Shown piece by piece: positions 16,438-25,652 of a stretch of DNA of 39,989 bases. The stretch covers positions 1-39,989 of the forward strand of contig JBGAOK010000024.1 of the NCBI GenBank assembly GCA_044221805.1, written 5' to 3'. The stretch is from Meridianimarinicoccus sp044221805. Lineage in GTDB: Bacteria > Pseudomonadota > Alphaproteobacteria > Rhodobacterales > Rhodobacteraceae. The position numbers and the translations under genes were made by a program. Below the pieces are notes generated by a model. The model had not been told where the DNA came from and ran no database searches. It saw only the letters and a program-made list of their open reading frames with translations. Each line of letters starts with the position of its first letter. The first letter of the stretch is position 1.

Positions 16438-18596
16438 CAGTGCGCTCCCCCGGACAGGGTCATCAGGGTGATCAGGGCGGTGATGCCCAGAACCATCACC
16501 AGGGCGTAGTGGAACAGGTATCCGGACTGCAGCCGGCCGGCGAGCCGGGTGAAGAACGGAACCACCCCCATGGCCAGGCCGTTGATGCCGCCGTCGATGG
16601 TGGCGCCGTCACCCCACTTCCACAGGAACCGGCCGAGGGCCTGGGCGGGCCTGACGAAGACCGCGTCGTAGATCTCGTCGAAGTACCACTTGTTCAGCAG
16701 GAACTGGTAGAGCGGCCAGTTGGCCCGGGCGATGCGGCCCGGCAGCTCGGGCATCCGGATATACATCAGCCAGGACAGCGAGAGGCCGACCAGCATCGCC
16801 ACGAAGGGCGAGGCCTTGACCCAGATCGGGGCATGGTGGGCGTTGTCGATCACGTGGTTGTCTTCGGCCATGTAGATCGCGCCAAGCGGCTGGGCGGCGG
16901 TCGCCACCGCATGACCCTCGGCGGCCGGGGCGGCATGGCCTTCGGCCGGGGCCGCGTGACCTTCGGCCGGCGCAGCGGCATGGGTGTCGGCGGCCGGCGC
17001 GGCATGACCTTCGGCCGGGGCCGCGCCATCGGCGGCCGCCACTTCGTGGTGCGGCATGCCGAAGAAGGTCGTCATCGCGGCGTGGTCGCCGAAGAAGGGC
17101 TTGTAGAACGCCATCCCCGAGAACACCGCGCCGAAGGCCAGCACTGCCAGCGGGATCAGCATCACCCGCGGGCTTTCATGGGCATGCTCATAGGTGTGCA
17201 GGCTGTGGTGATGGTCCGGGCGCGGCGTGCCGAAGAAGGTCAGGAAGATCAGCCGCCAGGAATAGAAGCTGGTGAAGCCGGCCGAGATCACCAGCATGAC
17301 GAAGGCGAAGCTCGCCATGCTGTTCTGCCCGGCCCAGGCGCTTTCGATGATCGCGTCCTTGGACAGGAAGCCGGCGAAGCCGATCGAGGTCAGCGGGATG
17401 CCGACGCCGGTGATCGCCAGCGTGCCGATCATCATCATCCAGTAGGTGAAGGGGATCTTCTTCCGCAGGCCGCCATAGTGGCGCATGTCCTGCTCGTGGT
17501 GCATGGCGTGGATCACCGAGCCCGCACCGAGGAACAGCAGCGCCTTGAAGAAGGCGTGGGTCAGCAGGTGGAACATCGCCGCCGAATAGACCCCGACGCC
17601 CGCCGCCACGAACATGTAGCCGAGCTGCGAGCAGGTCGAATAGGCGATGACGCGCTTGATGTCGTTCTGCACCAGGCCCACGGTCGCCGCGAAGAAGGCG
17701 GTGGCGGCGCCGATGAAGGTGATGAAGGTCAGGGTATAGGGCGCGTATTCCATCAGCGGCGACATGCGGCAGACCAGGAACACGCCCGCGGTCACCATGG
17801 TCGCGGCGTGGATCAGCGCCGACACCGGGGTCGGGCCTTCCATCGCGTCCGGCAGCCAGGTGTGCAGGAACAGCTGGGCCGACTTGCCCATGGCGCCGAT
17901 GAACAGCAGGAAGGCCACCAGCTCGGCCGCGTTCCAGTCGGTCCACAGGAAGGAAATCTGCGTCCGCGCCAGTTCCGGCGCCGCGGCGAAGATGGTATCG
18001 AAGCTGACGCTGTCGACCAGGAAGAACAGCGCGAAGATCCCCAGCGCGAAGCCGAAGTCGCCGACCCGGTTGACGATGAAGGCCTTCATGGCGGCGGCGC
18101 CGGCCGACTGCTTGCGCCAGTAGAAGCCGATCAGCAGGTAGGATGCGACGCCCACCCCTTCCCAGCCGAAGAACATCTGCACCAGGTTGTTCGACGTCAC
18201 CAGCATCAGCATGGCGAAGGTGAAGAACGACAGGTAGGCGAAGAAGCGCGGCTTGTAGACCTCGCCCTCACGCCATTGCGGGTCGTGGTCCATGTAGCCG
18301 AAGCTGTAGAGGTGGACCAGGCTCGACACCGTGGTGACGACGATCAGCATGATCTCGGTCAGCCGGTCCAGCCGCACGCCCCAGCTGGTCGAGAGCGAGC
18401 CGGATTCGATCCAGCGGAACAGGTCGACCTGCTGGGTCACCCCGTCGAAGCCGAGGAACGACGCCCAGGACACGAAGCAGGCATAGAACAGCAGCCCGGT
18501 GGCGGTCCACATCGCCGCCTTCTCGCCGATGAACTTCCAGCCGAAGCCGCAGATGATCGACCCGACGAGCGGAGCAAAGACAATGATCGATTCCAT
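16437..18596 (-). CDS. nuoL: NADH-quinone oxidoreductase subunit L
   Basis: A 719-residue distal antiporter-like subunit of complex I. Typical segments are FFGWEGVGVASYLLIGFYWR (TM5 Glu), KSAQLFLHTWLPDAMEGPTP, KRVIAYSTCSQLGYMFVA and the C-terminal region that includes the long lateral helix. Residues about 520-563 hold an extra low-complexity Ala/Pro/Glu/Gly/His segment made of APAEGHA-like repeats, in the loop before the final helices; this accounts for part of the length above the roughly 610-residue E. coli protein. The core antiporter residues precede the insertion and look intact. Five bases separate it from nuoK. Confidence 0.97.
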   Translation of the reverse strand: MESIIVFAPLVGSIICGFGWKFIGEKAAMWTATGLLFYACFVSWASFLGFDGVTQQVDLFRWIESGSLSTSWGVRLDRLTEIMLIVVTTVSSLVHLYSFGYMDHDPQWREGEVYKPRFFAYLSFFTFAMLMLVTSNNLVQMFFGWEGVGVASYLLIGFYWRKQSAGAAAMKAFIVNRVGDFGFALGIFALFFLVDSVSFDTIFAAAPELARTQISFLWTDWNAAELVAFLLFIGAMGKSAQLFLHTWLPDAMEGPTPVSALIHAATMVTAGVFLVCRMSPLMEYAPYTLTFITFIGAATAFFAATVGLVQNDIKRVIAYSTCSQLGYMFVAAGVGVYSAAMFHLLTHAFFKALLFLGAGSVIHAMHHEQDMRHYGGLRKKIPFTYWMMMIGTLAITGVGIPLTSIGFAGFLSKDAIIESAWAGQNSMASFAFVMLVISAGFTSFYSWRLIFLTFFGTPRPDHHHSLHTYEHAHESPRVMLIPLAVLAFGAVFSGMAFYKPFFGDHAAMTTFFGMPHHEVAAADGAAPAEGHAAPAADTHAAAPAEGHAAPAEGHAAPAAEGHAVATAAQPLGAIYMAEDNHVIDNAHHAPIWVKASPFVAMLVGLSLSWLMYIRMPELPGRIARANWPLYQFLLNKWYFDEIYDAVFVRPAQALGRFLWKWGDGATIDGGINGLAMGVVPFFTRLAGRLQSGYLFHYALVMVLGITALITLMTLSGGAH
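16906..17035 (-). repeat. In-frame APAEGHA-type repeat inside nuoL
   Basis: About 44 codons of nuoL encode degenerate repeats (APAEGHAAPA, APAADTHAA, APAEGHA), with a histidine every 7-10 residues. The DNA shows matching repeats of GGCATGACCTTCGGCCGGGG type on the plus strand. Such repeats vary in copy number by slippage. The segment falls in a loop rather than a membrane helix. Confidence 0.75.
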
Positions 18597-18601
18597 GTGC
18601 C

Positions 18602-18907
18602 TCAGCCCCTCATGTTGTTGACGTCTTCCACCGCGATCGTGCCGCGGTTGCGGAAGAAGCAGACCAGGATGGCAAGGCCGATGGCGGCCTCGGCGGCGGC
18701 AACGGTCAGCACGAACATCGTGAAGACCTGCCCCGTCAGGTCGCCCAGGAAGCTCGAGAAGGCGACGAGGTTGATGTTGACCGACAGCAGGATCAGCTCG
18801 ATCGACATCAGGATGATGATGACGTTCTTCCGGTTCAGAAACAGACCGAAGATGCCGATCACGAACAGCGTCGCGGCTACGGCCAGGTAATTCTCAAGTC
18901 CAACCAT
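18602..18907 (-). CDS. nuoK: NADH-quinone oxidoreductase subunit K
   Basis: A 101-residue protein, exactly the usual size, with three membrane helices. The two conserved membrane glutamates of the proton path are in LMSIELILLSVN and AAAEAAIGLAI. The start MVGLENYL at 18907 is chosen by family length; in-frame codons upstream read through the 67-nt gap after nuoJ and are not NuoK-like. Confidence 0.97.
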   Translation of the reverse strand: MVGLENYLAVAATLFVIGIFGLFLNRKNVIIILMSIELILLSVNINLVAFSSFLGDLTGQVFTMFVLTVAAAEAAIGLAILVCFFRNRGTIAVEDVNNMRG

Positions 18908-18974
18908 CCATGTCCCTCCGGGTCTGTCGCCCGTCTTCTCCAGTCCCAGCAGCCGGTGCGGCGGCCGGTCCCGA

Positions 18975-19589
18975 TTACAGCCCCTGCCCCGGCTCGACAT
19001 CGCGCAGTTCAAGCGCGGTTGCCGGGTCGCGGTACATCTGCGCCAGCACGTCCTGGCGCTTGACATAGGTCCGGTGCCTGAGTGTCAGCAGGATCGCCCC
19101 GACCATCGCCACCAGCAGGACCATGCCGGCCAGCTGGAACAGGATCAGGTACTTGTCGTAAAGCACGAGGCCAAGCGCCGCCGTGTTGGTGACCTGGTCC
19201 GCGCCCGGTGTCACGTTGCTGCGCAGCGCTTCGGCCTCGGGCGAGAAGGTCCAGACCCCGATCGCCATCGAAAGCTGCATCAGGATCACGACACCGATCA
19301 GCAGCGCGATCGGAATGTATTGTGCCATCCCCGCCTTCAGCTCGGCGAAGTCGACGTCCAGCATCATGACCACGAACAGGAACAGCACCGCGACCGCGCC
19401 CACATAGACGATCACCAGCAGCATCGCGACGAATTCGGCGCCCAGCAGCACGAACAGGCCGGACGACGACAGGAAGGCAAGGATCAGCCACAGCACCGAA
19501 TGCACCGGGTTGCGCGAGATCACGGTGAACAGCCCCCCTGCAATCACGCCGAGGGCGAAGAGGTAGAAGGCGAATTCGGCGGGCGTCAT
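18975..19589 (-). CDS. nuoJ: NADH-quinone oxidoreductase subunit J
   Basis: A 204-residue membrane subunit with five helices. The TM3 segment FVAMLLVIVYVGAVAVLFLFVVMM is the family signature and includes the region that forms a pi-bulge near the quinone/E-channel junction. The C-terminal tail beyond the last helix (RHRTYVKRQDVLAQMY...) is hydrophilic. The start MTPAEFAFYLF at 19589 is chosen by homology pattern; it follows nuoI by 20 nt. Confidence 0.96.
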   Translation of the reverse strand: MTPAEFAFYLFALGVIAGGLFTVISRNPVHSVLWLILAFLSSSGLFVLLGAEFVAMLLVIVYVGAVAVLFLFVVMMLDVDFAELKAGMAQYIPIALLIGVVILMQLSMAIGVWTFSPEAEALRSNVTPGADQVTNTAALGLVLYDKYLILFQLAGMVLLVAMVGAILLTLRHRTYVKRQDVLAQMYRDPATALELRDVEPGQGL

Positions 19590-19609
19590 CGGTCTGTTTC
19601 TCCCTGCGC

Positions 19610-20104
19610 TCAGCGATAGGGCGCGTCGAGTTCGAGGTTGCGGGCAATCTCGGCTTCCCAGCGCTCGCCGTTGTCGAGAAGCTTTTCCTTGGTGAAGTAA
19701 AGCTCCTCGCGCGTCTCGGCGGCGAATTCGAAGTTCGGCCCCTCGACGATGGCATCCACGGGGCAGGCTTCCTGACAGAAGCCGCAGTAGATGCACTTCG
19801 TCATGTCGATGTCATAGCGCGTGGTCCGGCGCGAGCCGTCCTCGCGGGGCTCGGCGTCGATGGTGATCGCCTGTGCCGGGCAGACCGCCTCGCAGAGCTT
19901 GCAGGCGATGCAGCGTTCCTCGCCGTTCGGATAGCGGCGCAGCGCGTGTTCGCCGCGGAACCGCGGGCTGAGCGGGCCCTTCTCGTGCGGATAGTTCAGG
20001 GTCGCCTTGGGCGCGAAGAAGTACTTCATGCCCAGTCGCATCCCCACCACGAAGTCGGAGAGGAAGAAATAGCGGCGCGCGCGGGTCCAGTCGATTGCGG
20101 TCAC
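19610..20104 (-). CDS. nuoI: NADH-quinone oxidoreductase subunit I
   Basis: A 164-residue ferredoxin-like subunit that carries clusters N6a and N6b on the path to N2. Both [4Fe-4S] motifs are present: CIACKLCEAVCP and CIYCGFCQEACP. It starts at a GTG (20104), three bases after the nuoH stop, with GGGAGG seven bases upstream inside the end of nuoH. Confidence 0.98.
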   Translation of the reverse strand: MTAIDWTRARRYFFLSDFVVGMRLGMKYFFAPKATLNYPHEKGPLSPRFRGEHALRRYPNGEERCIACKLCEAVCPAQAITIDAEPREDGSRRTTRYDIDMTKCIYCGFCQEACPVDAIVEGPNFEFAAETREELYFTKEKLLDNGERWEAEIARNLELDAPYR

Positions 20105-20107
20105 GGA

Positions 20108-21145
20108 TCAGCCTCCCACGCTCCAGCGGGCCCATGCGCCGCCGAGGACTTCGAATTTCGCCAGGAATGCGACGATGACCACCCAGCCGATCGACATCGG
20201 AAGGAACACCTTCCAGCCGATCCGCATGAGCTGGTCGTAGCGGTAGCGCGGCACGATCGCCTTCACCATGGCGAAGAGGAAGAAGAAGAAGCTCATCTTC
20301 AGGACCATCCAGATCGCCCCGTCGGGCAGACCCGGGATCGGCGACAGCCAGCCCCCGAAGAACAGCAGCGTGGTCAGCGCGCACATCAGGAAGATCGCGA
20401 TGTATTCGCCGGCCATGAACAGCAGGAAGGGCGTCGAGGAGTATTCCACCTGATAGCCCGCCACCAGTTCGGATTCCGCTTCCGGAAGGTCGAAGGGCGG
20501 GCGGTTGGTCTCGGCCAGCGCCGAGACGAAGAACAGCACCACCATCGGCAGGTGCGGCAGCCAGTACCAGTTGAAGAAGCCCAGCGGCCCGTCCTGCGCC
20601 CGGACGATGTCCGAGAAGTTCAGCGACCCGGTCGAGATCACGATGCCGACGATGATCAGGCCCAGCGAGACCTCGTAGGAAATCATCTGCGCCGCCGAAC
20701 GGAGCGAGCCCAGGAACGGGTATTTCGAGTTCGACGCCCAGCCGCCCATGATCACGCCGTAGACCTCGAGCGAGGAGATGGCGAAGACGTAGAGGATGGC
20801 GACGTTGATGTCGGCCAGCACCCAGCCGTCCGAGAACGGGATCACCGCCCAGGCGATCATGGCGAGGACGAACGAGGTCATCGGCGCCATCAGGAAGACG
20901 ACCTTGTCGGACCCGGCCGGGACCACGATCTCCTTCACCACGTACTTCAGCGCGTCGGCGACGGTCTGCAGCAGGCCGAAGGCGCCCACCACGTTCGGGC
21001 CCCGGCGCATCTGCACGGCGGCCCAGATCTTGCGGTCGCCATAGACCAGGAACAGCAGCGAGATCATCACGAAGGCCAGCACCGCAACGCACTGGGCCAG
21101 GACGATGACAAGGATCCCCAGGTTGGTGGAGAAGAAATCAGCCAT
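20108..21145 (-). CDS. nuoH: NADH-quinone oxidoreductase subunit H
   Basis: A 345-residue membrane subunit with eight or nine helices that forms the quinone chamber with NuoB and NuoD. Recognisable parts are RRGPNVVGAFGLLQTVADALK and ETNRPPFDLPEAESELVAGY, whose acidic residues line the quinone/E-channel. The start MADFFSTNLG at 21145 is chosen because upstream in-frame codons (Ser/Pro-rich) lie in the 148-nt gap after nuoG. That gap shows no gene. Confidence 0.97.
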   Translation of the reverse strand: MADFFSTNLGILVIVLAQCVAVLAFVMISLLFLVYGDRKIWAAVQMRRGPNVVGAFGLLQTVADALKYVVKEIVVPAGSDKVVFLMAPMTSFVLAMIAWAVIPFSDGWVLADINVAILYVFAISSLEVYGVIMGGWASNSKYPFLGSLRSAAQMISYEVSLGLIIVGIVISTGSLNFSDIVRAQDGPLGFFNWYWLPHLPMVVLFFVSALAETNRPPFDLPEAESELVAGYQVEYSSTPFLLFMAGEYIAIFLMCALTTLLFFGGWLSPIPGLPDGAIWMVLKMSFFFFLFAMVKAIVPRYRYDQLMRIGWKVFLPMSIGWVVIVAFLAKFEVLGGAWARWSVGG

Positions 21146-21293
21146 CGACGTCTCCCGGAGTCTGGGCGCTGGTGCCGGCCCCGGCGACGGGGCGGATGCG
21201 GCGCTTGGATAGCTGCTGGTAAACAGCAAGTGATCGCGCTTTGCCAGCGGTCACGCTCGGGCTTGTGCGAAGATGTCGCGGCATCTCTTCCCC

Positions 21294-23315
21294 CTACTCC
21301 GCGGCCAGTGCGGTCTGGGTCCGCGCCTTCGCCCGGCGGCTCAGATCGGCCATCAGCGCCGAGGCGCGGGCGACCGGGTTGGTCAGGTAATGATCGGCCA
21401 TCGCGGCTCGGAAATCGTCGCCGCCGAAGCTGCCGGCATCCACCGGCTGCAGTTCGTTCACCGGCACCTGGTCGATCTGCGCCAGATGCGGCACCGCGGC
21501 CACCAGCGCCTTGCGCAGTTGGCCGAGGTTGTCATAGGGCAGCGCCTTGCCCAGGCGCGCGCTGAGCGCCCTGAGGATCGCCCAGTTCTCCTTCGCCGCG
21601 CCCGGCGGGAAGCCGGCGCGGCTGGCCAGTTGCGGCCGGCCTTCGGTGTTCACGAAGAGGCCGCCCTCCTCGGTCCAGGCGGCGCCCGGCAGGATCACGT
21701 CGGCCCGGTGCGCACCGCGGTCGCCGTGGCTGCCCTGGTAGATCACGAAGGGGCCCGCGGGAATCTCGATCTCGTCGGTGCCGAGGTTGTAGACCACCTC
21801 GGCCCCGTCCAGCGCGGCCGCAAGGCCGCCCTCGGTCACCGCGCCCACGTCCAGCGCCCCGACCCGCGACGCGGCGGTGTGCAGGACCAGCAGCCCGACG
21901 CCAAGGATGTCGCAGAGCTTCATCGCCAGACCCAGCACCGCGGCACCGTCGGCGCCGGTCAGGGCGCCCTGGCCCAGGATCACCACGCCGGGCTTGCCGT
22001 CGGGACCGGCCTTCGCCGCCTCGTCCACCAGCCCGGCCAGCGCTGCGGCGCCGGTGCCCACATGGGTATAGCCATAGGTCAGATCAGCCGCCGCGCCGAT
22101 CAGCGCTACCTGCGCCCCCTTCAGCCAGGCCTTGCGGATCCGCGCGTTCAGCACCGGCGCCTCGGTCCGCGGGTCGGTGCCGACCAGCAGGATCGAGGCC
22201 GCGGCGTCGATGTCCTCGATCGCCGCCGTGCCCGCATAGGCCGAGCGGTTGCCGGCCGGCAGCGCCGCGCCGTCGGTGCGGCATTCGACTTTGCCGCCCA
22301 GCCCCTGGACCAGGCCCTTCAGGGCGAAGACCGCCTCGACCGGGGCCAGGTCACCGACCAGACCGGCGACCTTCTTGCCCGTCATCGCCGCGGCGGCGGC
22401 GCCAAGCGCCTCCTCCCAGCTGGCGGGGCGCAGCTTGCCGTTCTCGCGCAGATAGGGCTTGTCCAGCCGCTGGCGGCGCAGGCCGTCCCAGACGAAGCGG
22501 GACTTGTCGCCCAGCCATTCCTCGTTGATGCCGTCATGGTTGCGCGGCAGGATCCGCATCACTTCGCGGCCCTTGGTGTCGACCCGGATGTTCGACCCCA
22601 GCGCGTCCATGACGTCGATCGACTCGGTCTTGCTCAGTTCCCAGGGACGGGCGGTGAAGGCATAGGGCTTCGACACCAGCGCGCCCACCGGGCAGAGGTC
22701 GATGATGTTGCCCTGCAGGTTCGAGTCGAGCGTCTGGCCCAGATACGAGGTGATCTCGCTGTCCTCGCCGCGGCCGGTCTGGCCCATCTGGGTGATTCCC
22801 GCCACCTCGGTGGTGAAGCGCACGCAGCGGGTGCAGCTGATGCAGCGGGTCATGTGGGTCTCGACCAGCGGGCCAAGGTCCAGATCCTCGGAGGCGCGCT
22901 TCGGCTCGCGGTAGCGCGAGAAGTCGACGCCATAGGCCATCGCCTGATCCTGCAGGTCGCATTCGCCACCCTGGTCGCAGATCGGGCAGTCGAGCGGGTG
23001 GTTGATGAGCAGGAACTCCATCACCCCCTCGCGGGCCTTCTTCACCATGGGCGAGTTGGTCAGCACCTTCGGCGGCGCGCCTTCTGGCCCCGGGCGCAGG
23101 TCGCGGACCTGCATCGCGCAGCTGGCGGCCGGCTTGGGCGGGCCGCCCACCACCTCGACCAGACACATCCGGCAGTTGCCGGCGATCGACAGCCGCTCGT
23201 GATAGCAGAAGCGCGGGATCTCGACCCCGGCCGCTTCGCAGGCCTGGATCAGCGTCATCGCCGGGTCGACCTCGACCTCGCGGTCGTCGATGATGATCTT
23301 GCGCAGGTCAGCCAT
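21294..23315 (-). CDS. nuoG: NADH-quinone oxidoreductase subunit G
   Basis: A 673-residue peripheral-arm subunit. The N-terminal ferredoxin domain binds [2Fe-2S] N1b (FCYHERL, GNCRMCLVEV). The His/Cys motif HPLDCPICDQGGECDLQD includes the N5 and N4 region, and CISCTRCVRF completes N4. The C-terminal molybdopterin-oxidoreductase-like domain is retained without an active site. The start MADLRKIIIDD at 23315 is set by family pattern. A 108-nt gap separates it from the DUF3291 gene upstream. Confidence 0.97.
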   Translation of the reverse strand: MADLRKIIIDDREVEVDPAMTLIQACEAAGVEIPRFCYHERLSIAGNCRMCLVEVVGGPPKPAASCAMQVRDLRPGPEGAPPKVLTNSPMVKKAREGVMEFLLINHPLDCPICDQGGECDLQDQAMAYGVDFSRYREPKRASEDLDLGPLVETHMTRCISCTRCVRFTTEVAGITQMGQTGRGEDSEITSYLGQTLDSNLQGNIIDLCPVGALVSKPYAFTARPWELSKTESIDVMDALGSNIRVDTKGREVMRILPRNHDGINEEWLGDKSRFVWDGLRRQRLDKPYLRENGKLRPASWEEALGAAAAAMTGKKVAGLVGDLAPVEAVFALKGLVQGLGGKVECRTDGAALPAGNRSAYAGTAAIEDIDAAASILLVGTDPRTEAPVLNARIRKAWLKGAQVALIGAAADLTYGYTHVGTGAAALAGLVDEAAKAGPDGKPGVVILGQGALTGADGAAVLGLAMKLCDILGVGLLVLHTAASRVGALDVGAVTEGGLAAALDGAEVVYNLGTDEIEIPAGPFVIYQGSHGDRGAHRADVILPGAAWTEEGGLFVNTEGRPQLASRAGFPPGAAKENWAILRALSARLGKALPYDNLGQLRKALVAAVPHLAQIDQVPVNELQPVDAGSFGGDDFRAAMADHYLTNPVARASALMADLSRRAKARTQTALAAE

Positions 23316-23423
23316 GGTTGTCCCGTCCCCATCCTCTCCCGGCAGTGCCGGGGCCATTCCCTGGCCGGGCAGCCGGTGCCGCCCGTACCGTCATCGCGGC
23401 GTCACGCCGCCGAAAACCCGCCG

Positions 23424-23921
23424 TCATGCCGCCGCAACCGGGCAGCGCCGGGCCTGAAGACCCTTCGCCACCGCATGGGCCCAGCCGAAGGCGGCATCGC
23501 TGTCGCCGTCGCGCGCCAGAACTGCCAGCCGCTCCAGCGCCTCGTCCAGCGTCGGCCGGTGCCCCTCGGGCACCCACCACATCACGAAATGCGGCCCGTC
23601 GAGCGGTTCGAACCATTCCGCCCTTCGGCCGTAGAACACCCGGTGCAGGGTGTTGAACGCGAATTGCTCCAGCGCCTCGACGCTGTCCCAGACCGTCAGG
23701 TTGGACACGAAGCGGGGGTCGCCGCCGATCTTCGTCCCGGTATTGCCGGTGCCGGGCTCGCCCGACCCTTCCATCATCCAGACGAAGCCGGGGCTGCGCT
23801 TGCCCAGACCGTTGATCCGGTCCAGCGCTTCCATGAACTCGGCCACGCGCGGATCGCCGGGTTCGGCGACCAGCCGGCCGATGTTCAGCTGGGCAAGGTG
23901 GTGGCCCGGGACGCGCGGCAT
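23424..23921 (-). CDS. DUF3291 domain protein in the nuo operon
   Basis: A 165-residue soluble protein recognised as DUF3291-like from HHLAQLNIGRLVAEPGDPRV, LVNIG-type spacing, SPGFVWMMEGSG, NLTVWDSVEALEQFAF and EWFEPLDGPHFVMWWVPEGH. The pattern suggests a dimeric alpha/beta-barrel fold like antibiotic-biosynthesis monooxygenases; no function is established. The ATG at 23921 shares one base with the stop of the MAPEG gene (TGATG). Both lie between nuoF and nuoG, so they are expressed with complex I, but nothing in the sequence shows a physical role there. Confidence 0.82.
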   Translation of the reverse strand: MPRVPGHHLAQLNIGRLVAEPGDPRVAEFMEALDRINGLGKRSPGFVWMMEGSGEPGTGNTGTKIGGDPRFVSNLTVWDSVEALEQFAFNTLHRVFYGRRAEWFEPLDGPHFVMWWVPEGHRPTLDEALERLAVLARDGDSDAAFGWAHAVAKGLQARRCPVAAA

Positions 23922-24340
23922 CAGGCGATCCCCGCCAGTACCGCCAGCAGGGCGATCAGGATCGTCATGCCGGAGCCGAAGACATAGACAAGGGTCCGCG
24001 GCCCGCCATCGGCGGCGCCGATCCCCCGCAGGTAGATCACCGCGAAGGACAACCGCGCCACCACGGCAAGCGTGGCCGCCAGGTTCGTCCAGACCGGCGC
24101 CGCCCCGACCAGCACGGCGGCCGCCACGGCCCCGGCGAAGGTCCCGGCATTGTCGACCGTGTTGTGGTAGGCCCGGCAGGCCCGATAGGCGGGATCGGCA
24201 TAATTCGCCGGCGGCATCTCGCCCGGGCCAAAGCCGGCGCGCGAGCGGTTGACCGCCGCAACCGCGCTCAGGATCTGGCCGACGATCGCGTAGACTGCCA
24301 GCGAGACCAGCGCAGGGGAATATGCGGGGAACCCGTCCAT
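23921..24340 (-). CDS. MAPEG family membrane protein
   Basis: A 139-residue protein with four hydrophobic helices and the MAPEG pattern: an early helix (SLAVYAIVGQILSAVAAVNR), YRACRAYHNTVDNAGTFAGA (compare the eicosanoid/glutathione family R..-H-N..E motif), and ARLSFAVIYLRGI. Eukaryotic members are microsomal glutathione transferases; bacterial ones are mostly uncharacterised. It sits six bases after nuoF and is coupled to the DUF3291 gene. Possible roles in lipid peroxide handling near the respiratory chain are only inference. Confidence 0.85.
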   Translation of the reverse strand: MDGFPAYSPALVSLAVYAIVGQILSAVAAVNRSRAGFGPGEMPPANYADPAYRACRAYHNTVDNAGTFAGAVAAAVLVGAAPVWTNLAATLAVVARLSFAVIYLRGIGAADGGPRTLVYVFGSGMTILIALLAVLAGIA

Positions 24341-24346
24341 CCCGCC

Positions 24347-25642
24347 CTACTCTGCCGCCACCGCGGTGACGCGCCCCGTGCGCTTCGCCTTGATGCGGTC
24401 CTCGATCTCGCCCCGGAAGTTGCGGATCAGGCCCTGGATCGGCCAGGCCGCGGCGTCGCCAAGGGCGCAGATGGTGTGGCCCTCGACCTGCTTGGTCACG
24501 TCGAACAGCATGTCGATTTCCTCGACCTCGGCCTCGCCGGTGACCAGCCGGTCCATCACCCGCATCATCCAGCCGGTGCCTTCCCGGCAAGGCGTGCACT
24601 GGCCGCAGCTTTCGTGCTTGTAGAACTTCGCCAGCCGCCAGATCGCCTTGATGATGTCGGTGGAGTTGTCCATCACGATCACCGCCGCGGTGCCCAGGCC
24701 CGACCGCTGCTCGCGCAGCCAGTCGAAATCCATGATCGCCTCGCGCGCCACCTTGCCGGTCAGGCAGGGCACCGACGAGCCGCCGGGGATGATCGCCTTC
24801 AGGTTGTCCCACCCGCCGCGGATGCCGCCGCAATGGCGCTCGATCAGCTCCTCGAAGGGGATCGACATGGCTTCCTCGACCACGCAGGGCCGGTTCACAT
24901 GGCCCGAGATCGCGAACAGCTTGGTGCCGGCGTTGTTCGGGCGGCCGAAGCCGGCGAACCATTCCGGGCCGCGGCGCAGGATGGTCGGCGCCACCGCGAT
25001 GGATTCGACGTTGTTCACCGTGGTCGGGGCGCCGTAAAGGCCCGCGCCGGCCGGGAACGGCGGCTTCATCCGCGGCATGCCTTTCTTGCCCTCGAGGCTT
25101 TCCAAGAGCGCGGTTTCCTCGCCGCAGATATAGGCCCCGGCGCCGTGATGGACGTAGAGGTCGAAGTCCCAGCCCGAGCCGGCGGCGTTCTTGCCCAGCA
25201 GGCCCGCGTCATAGCATTCGTCGATTGCCGCCTGCAGCGCCTCGCGCTCGCGGATGTATTCGCCGCGGATGTAGATGTAGCTGGCATGCGCCCCCATCGC
25301 GAAGGAGGCGATCAGGCAGCCCTCGATCAGCGTGTGCGGATCGTGGCGCATGATCTCGCGATCCTTGCAGGTGCCGGGCTCGGATTCGTCGGCGTTCACC
25401 ACCAGGTAATGGGGGCGGCCGTCGCTTTCCTTCGGCATGAAGGACCATTTCAGGCCGGTGGGGAAGCCCGCGCCGCCGCGGCCCCTGAGGCCCGAGGCCT
25501 TCATCTGGTCCACGATCCAGTCGCGGCCCTTGGCGATGATCCCGGCGGTGCCGTCCCAATGGCCGCGCGCCCGCGCGCCGGCCAGCGTGCGGTCGTGCAT
25601 GCCGTAGAGGTTGGTGAAGATGCGGTCTTCGTCCTTCAGCAT
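24347..25642 (-). CDS. nuoF: NADH-quinone oxidoreductase subunit F
   Basis: A 431-residue NADH-oxidising subunit that binds NADH, FMN and [4Fe-4S] N3. The Gly-rich loop LRGRGGAGFPTGLKW, the FMN region CNADESEPGTCKDRE-like segment, ICGEETALLESLEG and the cluster motif SCGQCTPCREG are all visible. A C-terminal Lys/Arg-rich tail ends TGRVTAVAAE. It starts with ATG at 25642, ten bases after the DUF5337-like gene. Confidence 0.98.
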   Translation of the reverse strand: MLKDEDRIFTNLYGMHDRTLAGARARGHWDGTAGIIAKGRDWIVDQMKASGLRGRGGAGFPTGLKWSFMPKESDGRPHYLVVNADESEPGTCKDREIMRHDPHTLIEGCLIASFAMGAHASYIYIRGEYIREREALQAAIDECYDAGLLGKNAAGSGWDFDLYVHHGAGAYICGEETALLESLEGKKGMPRMKPPFPAGAGLYGAPTTVNNVESIAVAPTILRRGPEWFAGFGRPNNAGTKLFAISGHVNRPCVVEEAMSIPFEELIERHCGGIRGGWDNLKAIIPGGSSVPCLTGKVAREAIMDFDWLREQRSGLGTAAVIVMDNSTDIIKAIWRLAKFYKHESCGQCTPCREGTGWMMRVMDRLVTGEAEVEEIDMLFDVTKQVEGHTICALGDAAAWPIQGLIRNFRGEIEDRIKAKRTGRVTAVAAE

Positions 25643-25652
25643 TGCCGTCTCC

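Noticed and set aside
16906..17035. CRISPR-like array because of regular short repeats
   Set aside because: The repeats are in frame within nuoL, degenerate, and lack unique spacers.
13263..18890. Very long plus-strand open frames opposite nuoN, nuoM and nuoL
   Set aside because: They are His/Arg/Gln-rich mirror images of conserved complex I genes; high GC suppresses stop codons in these frames.
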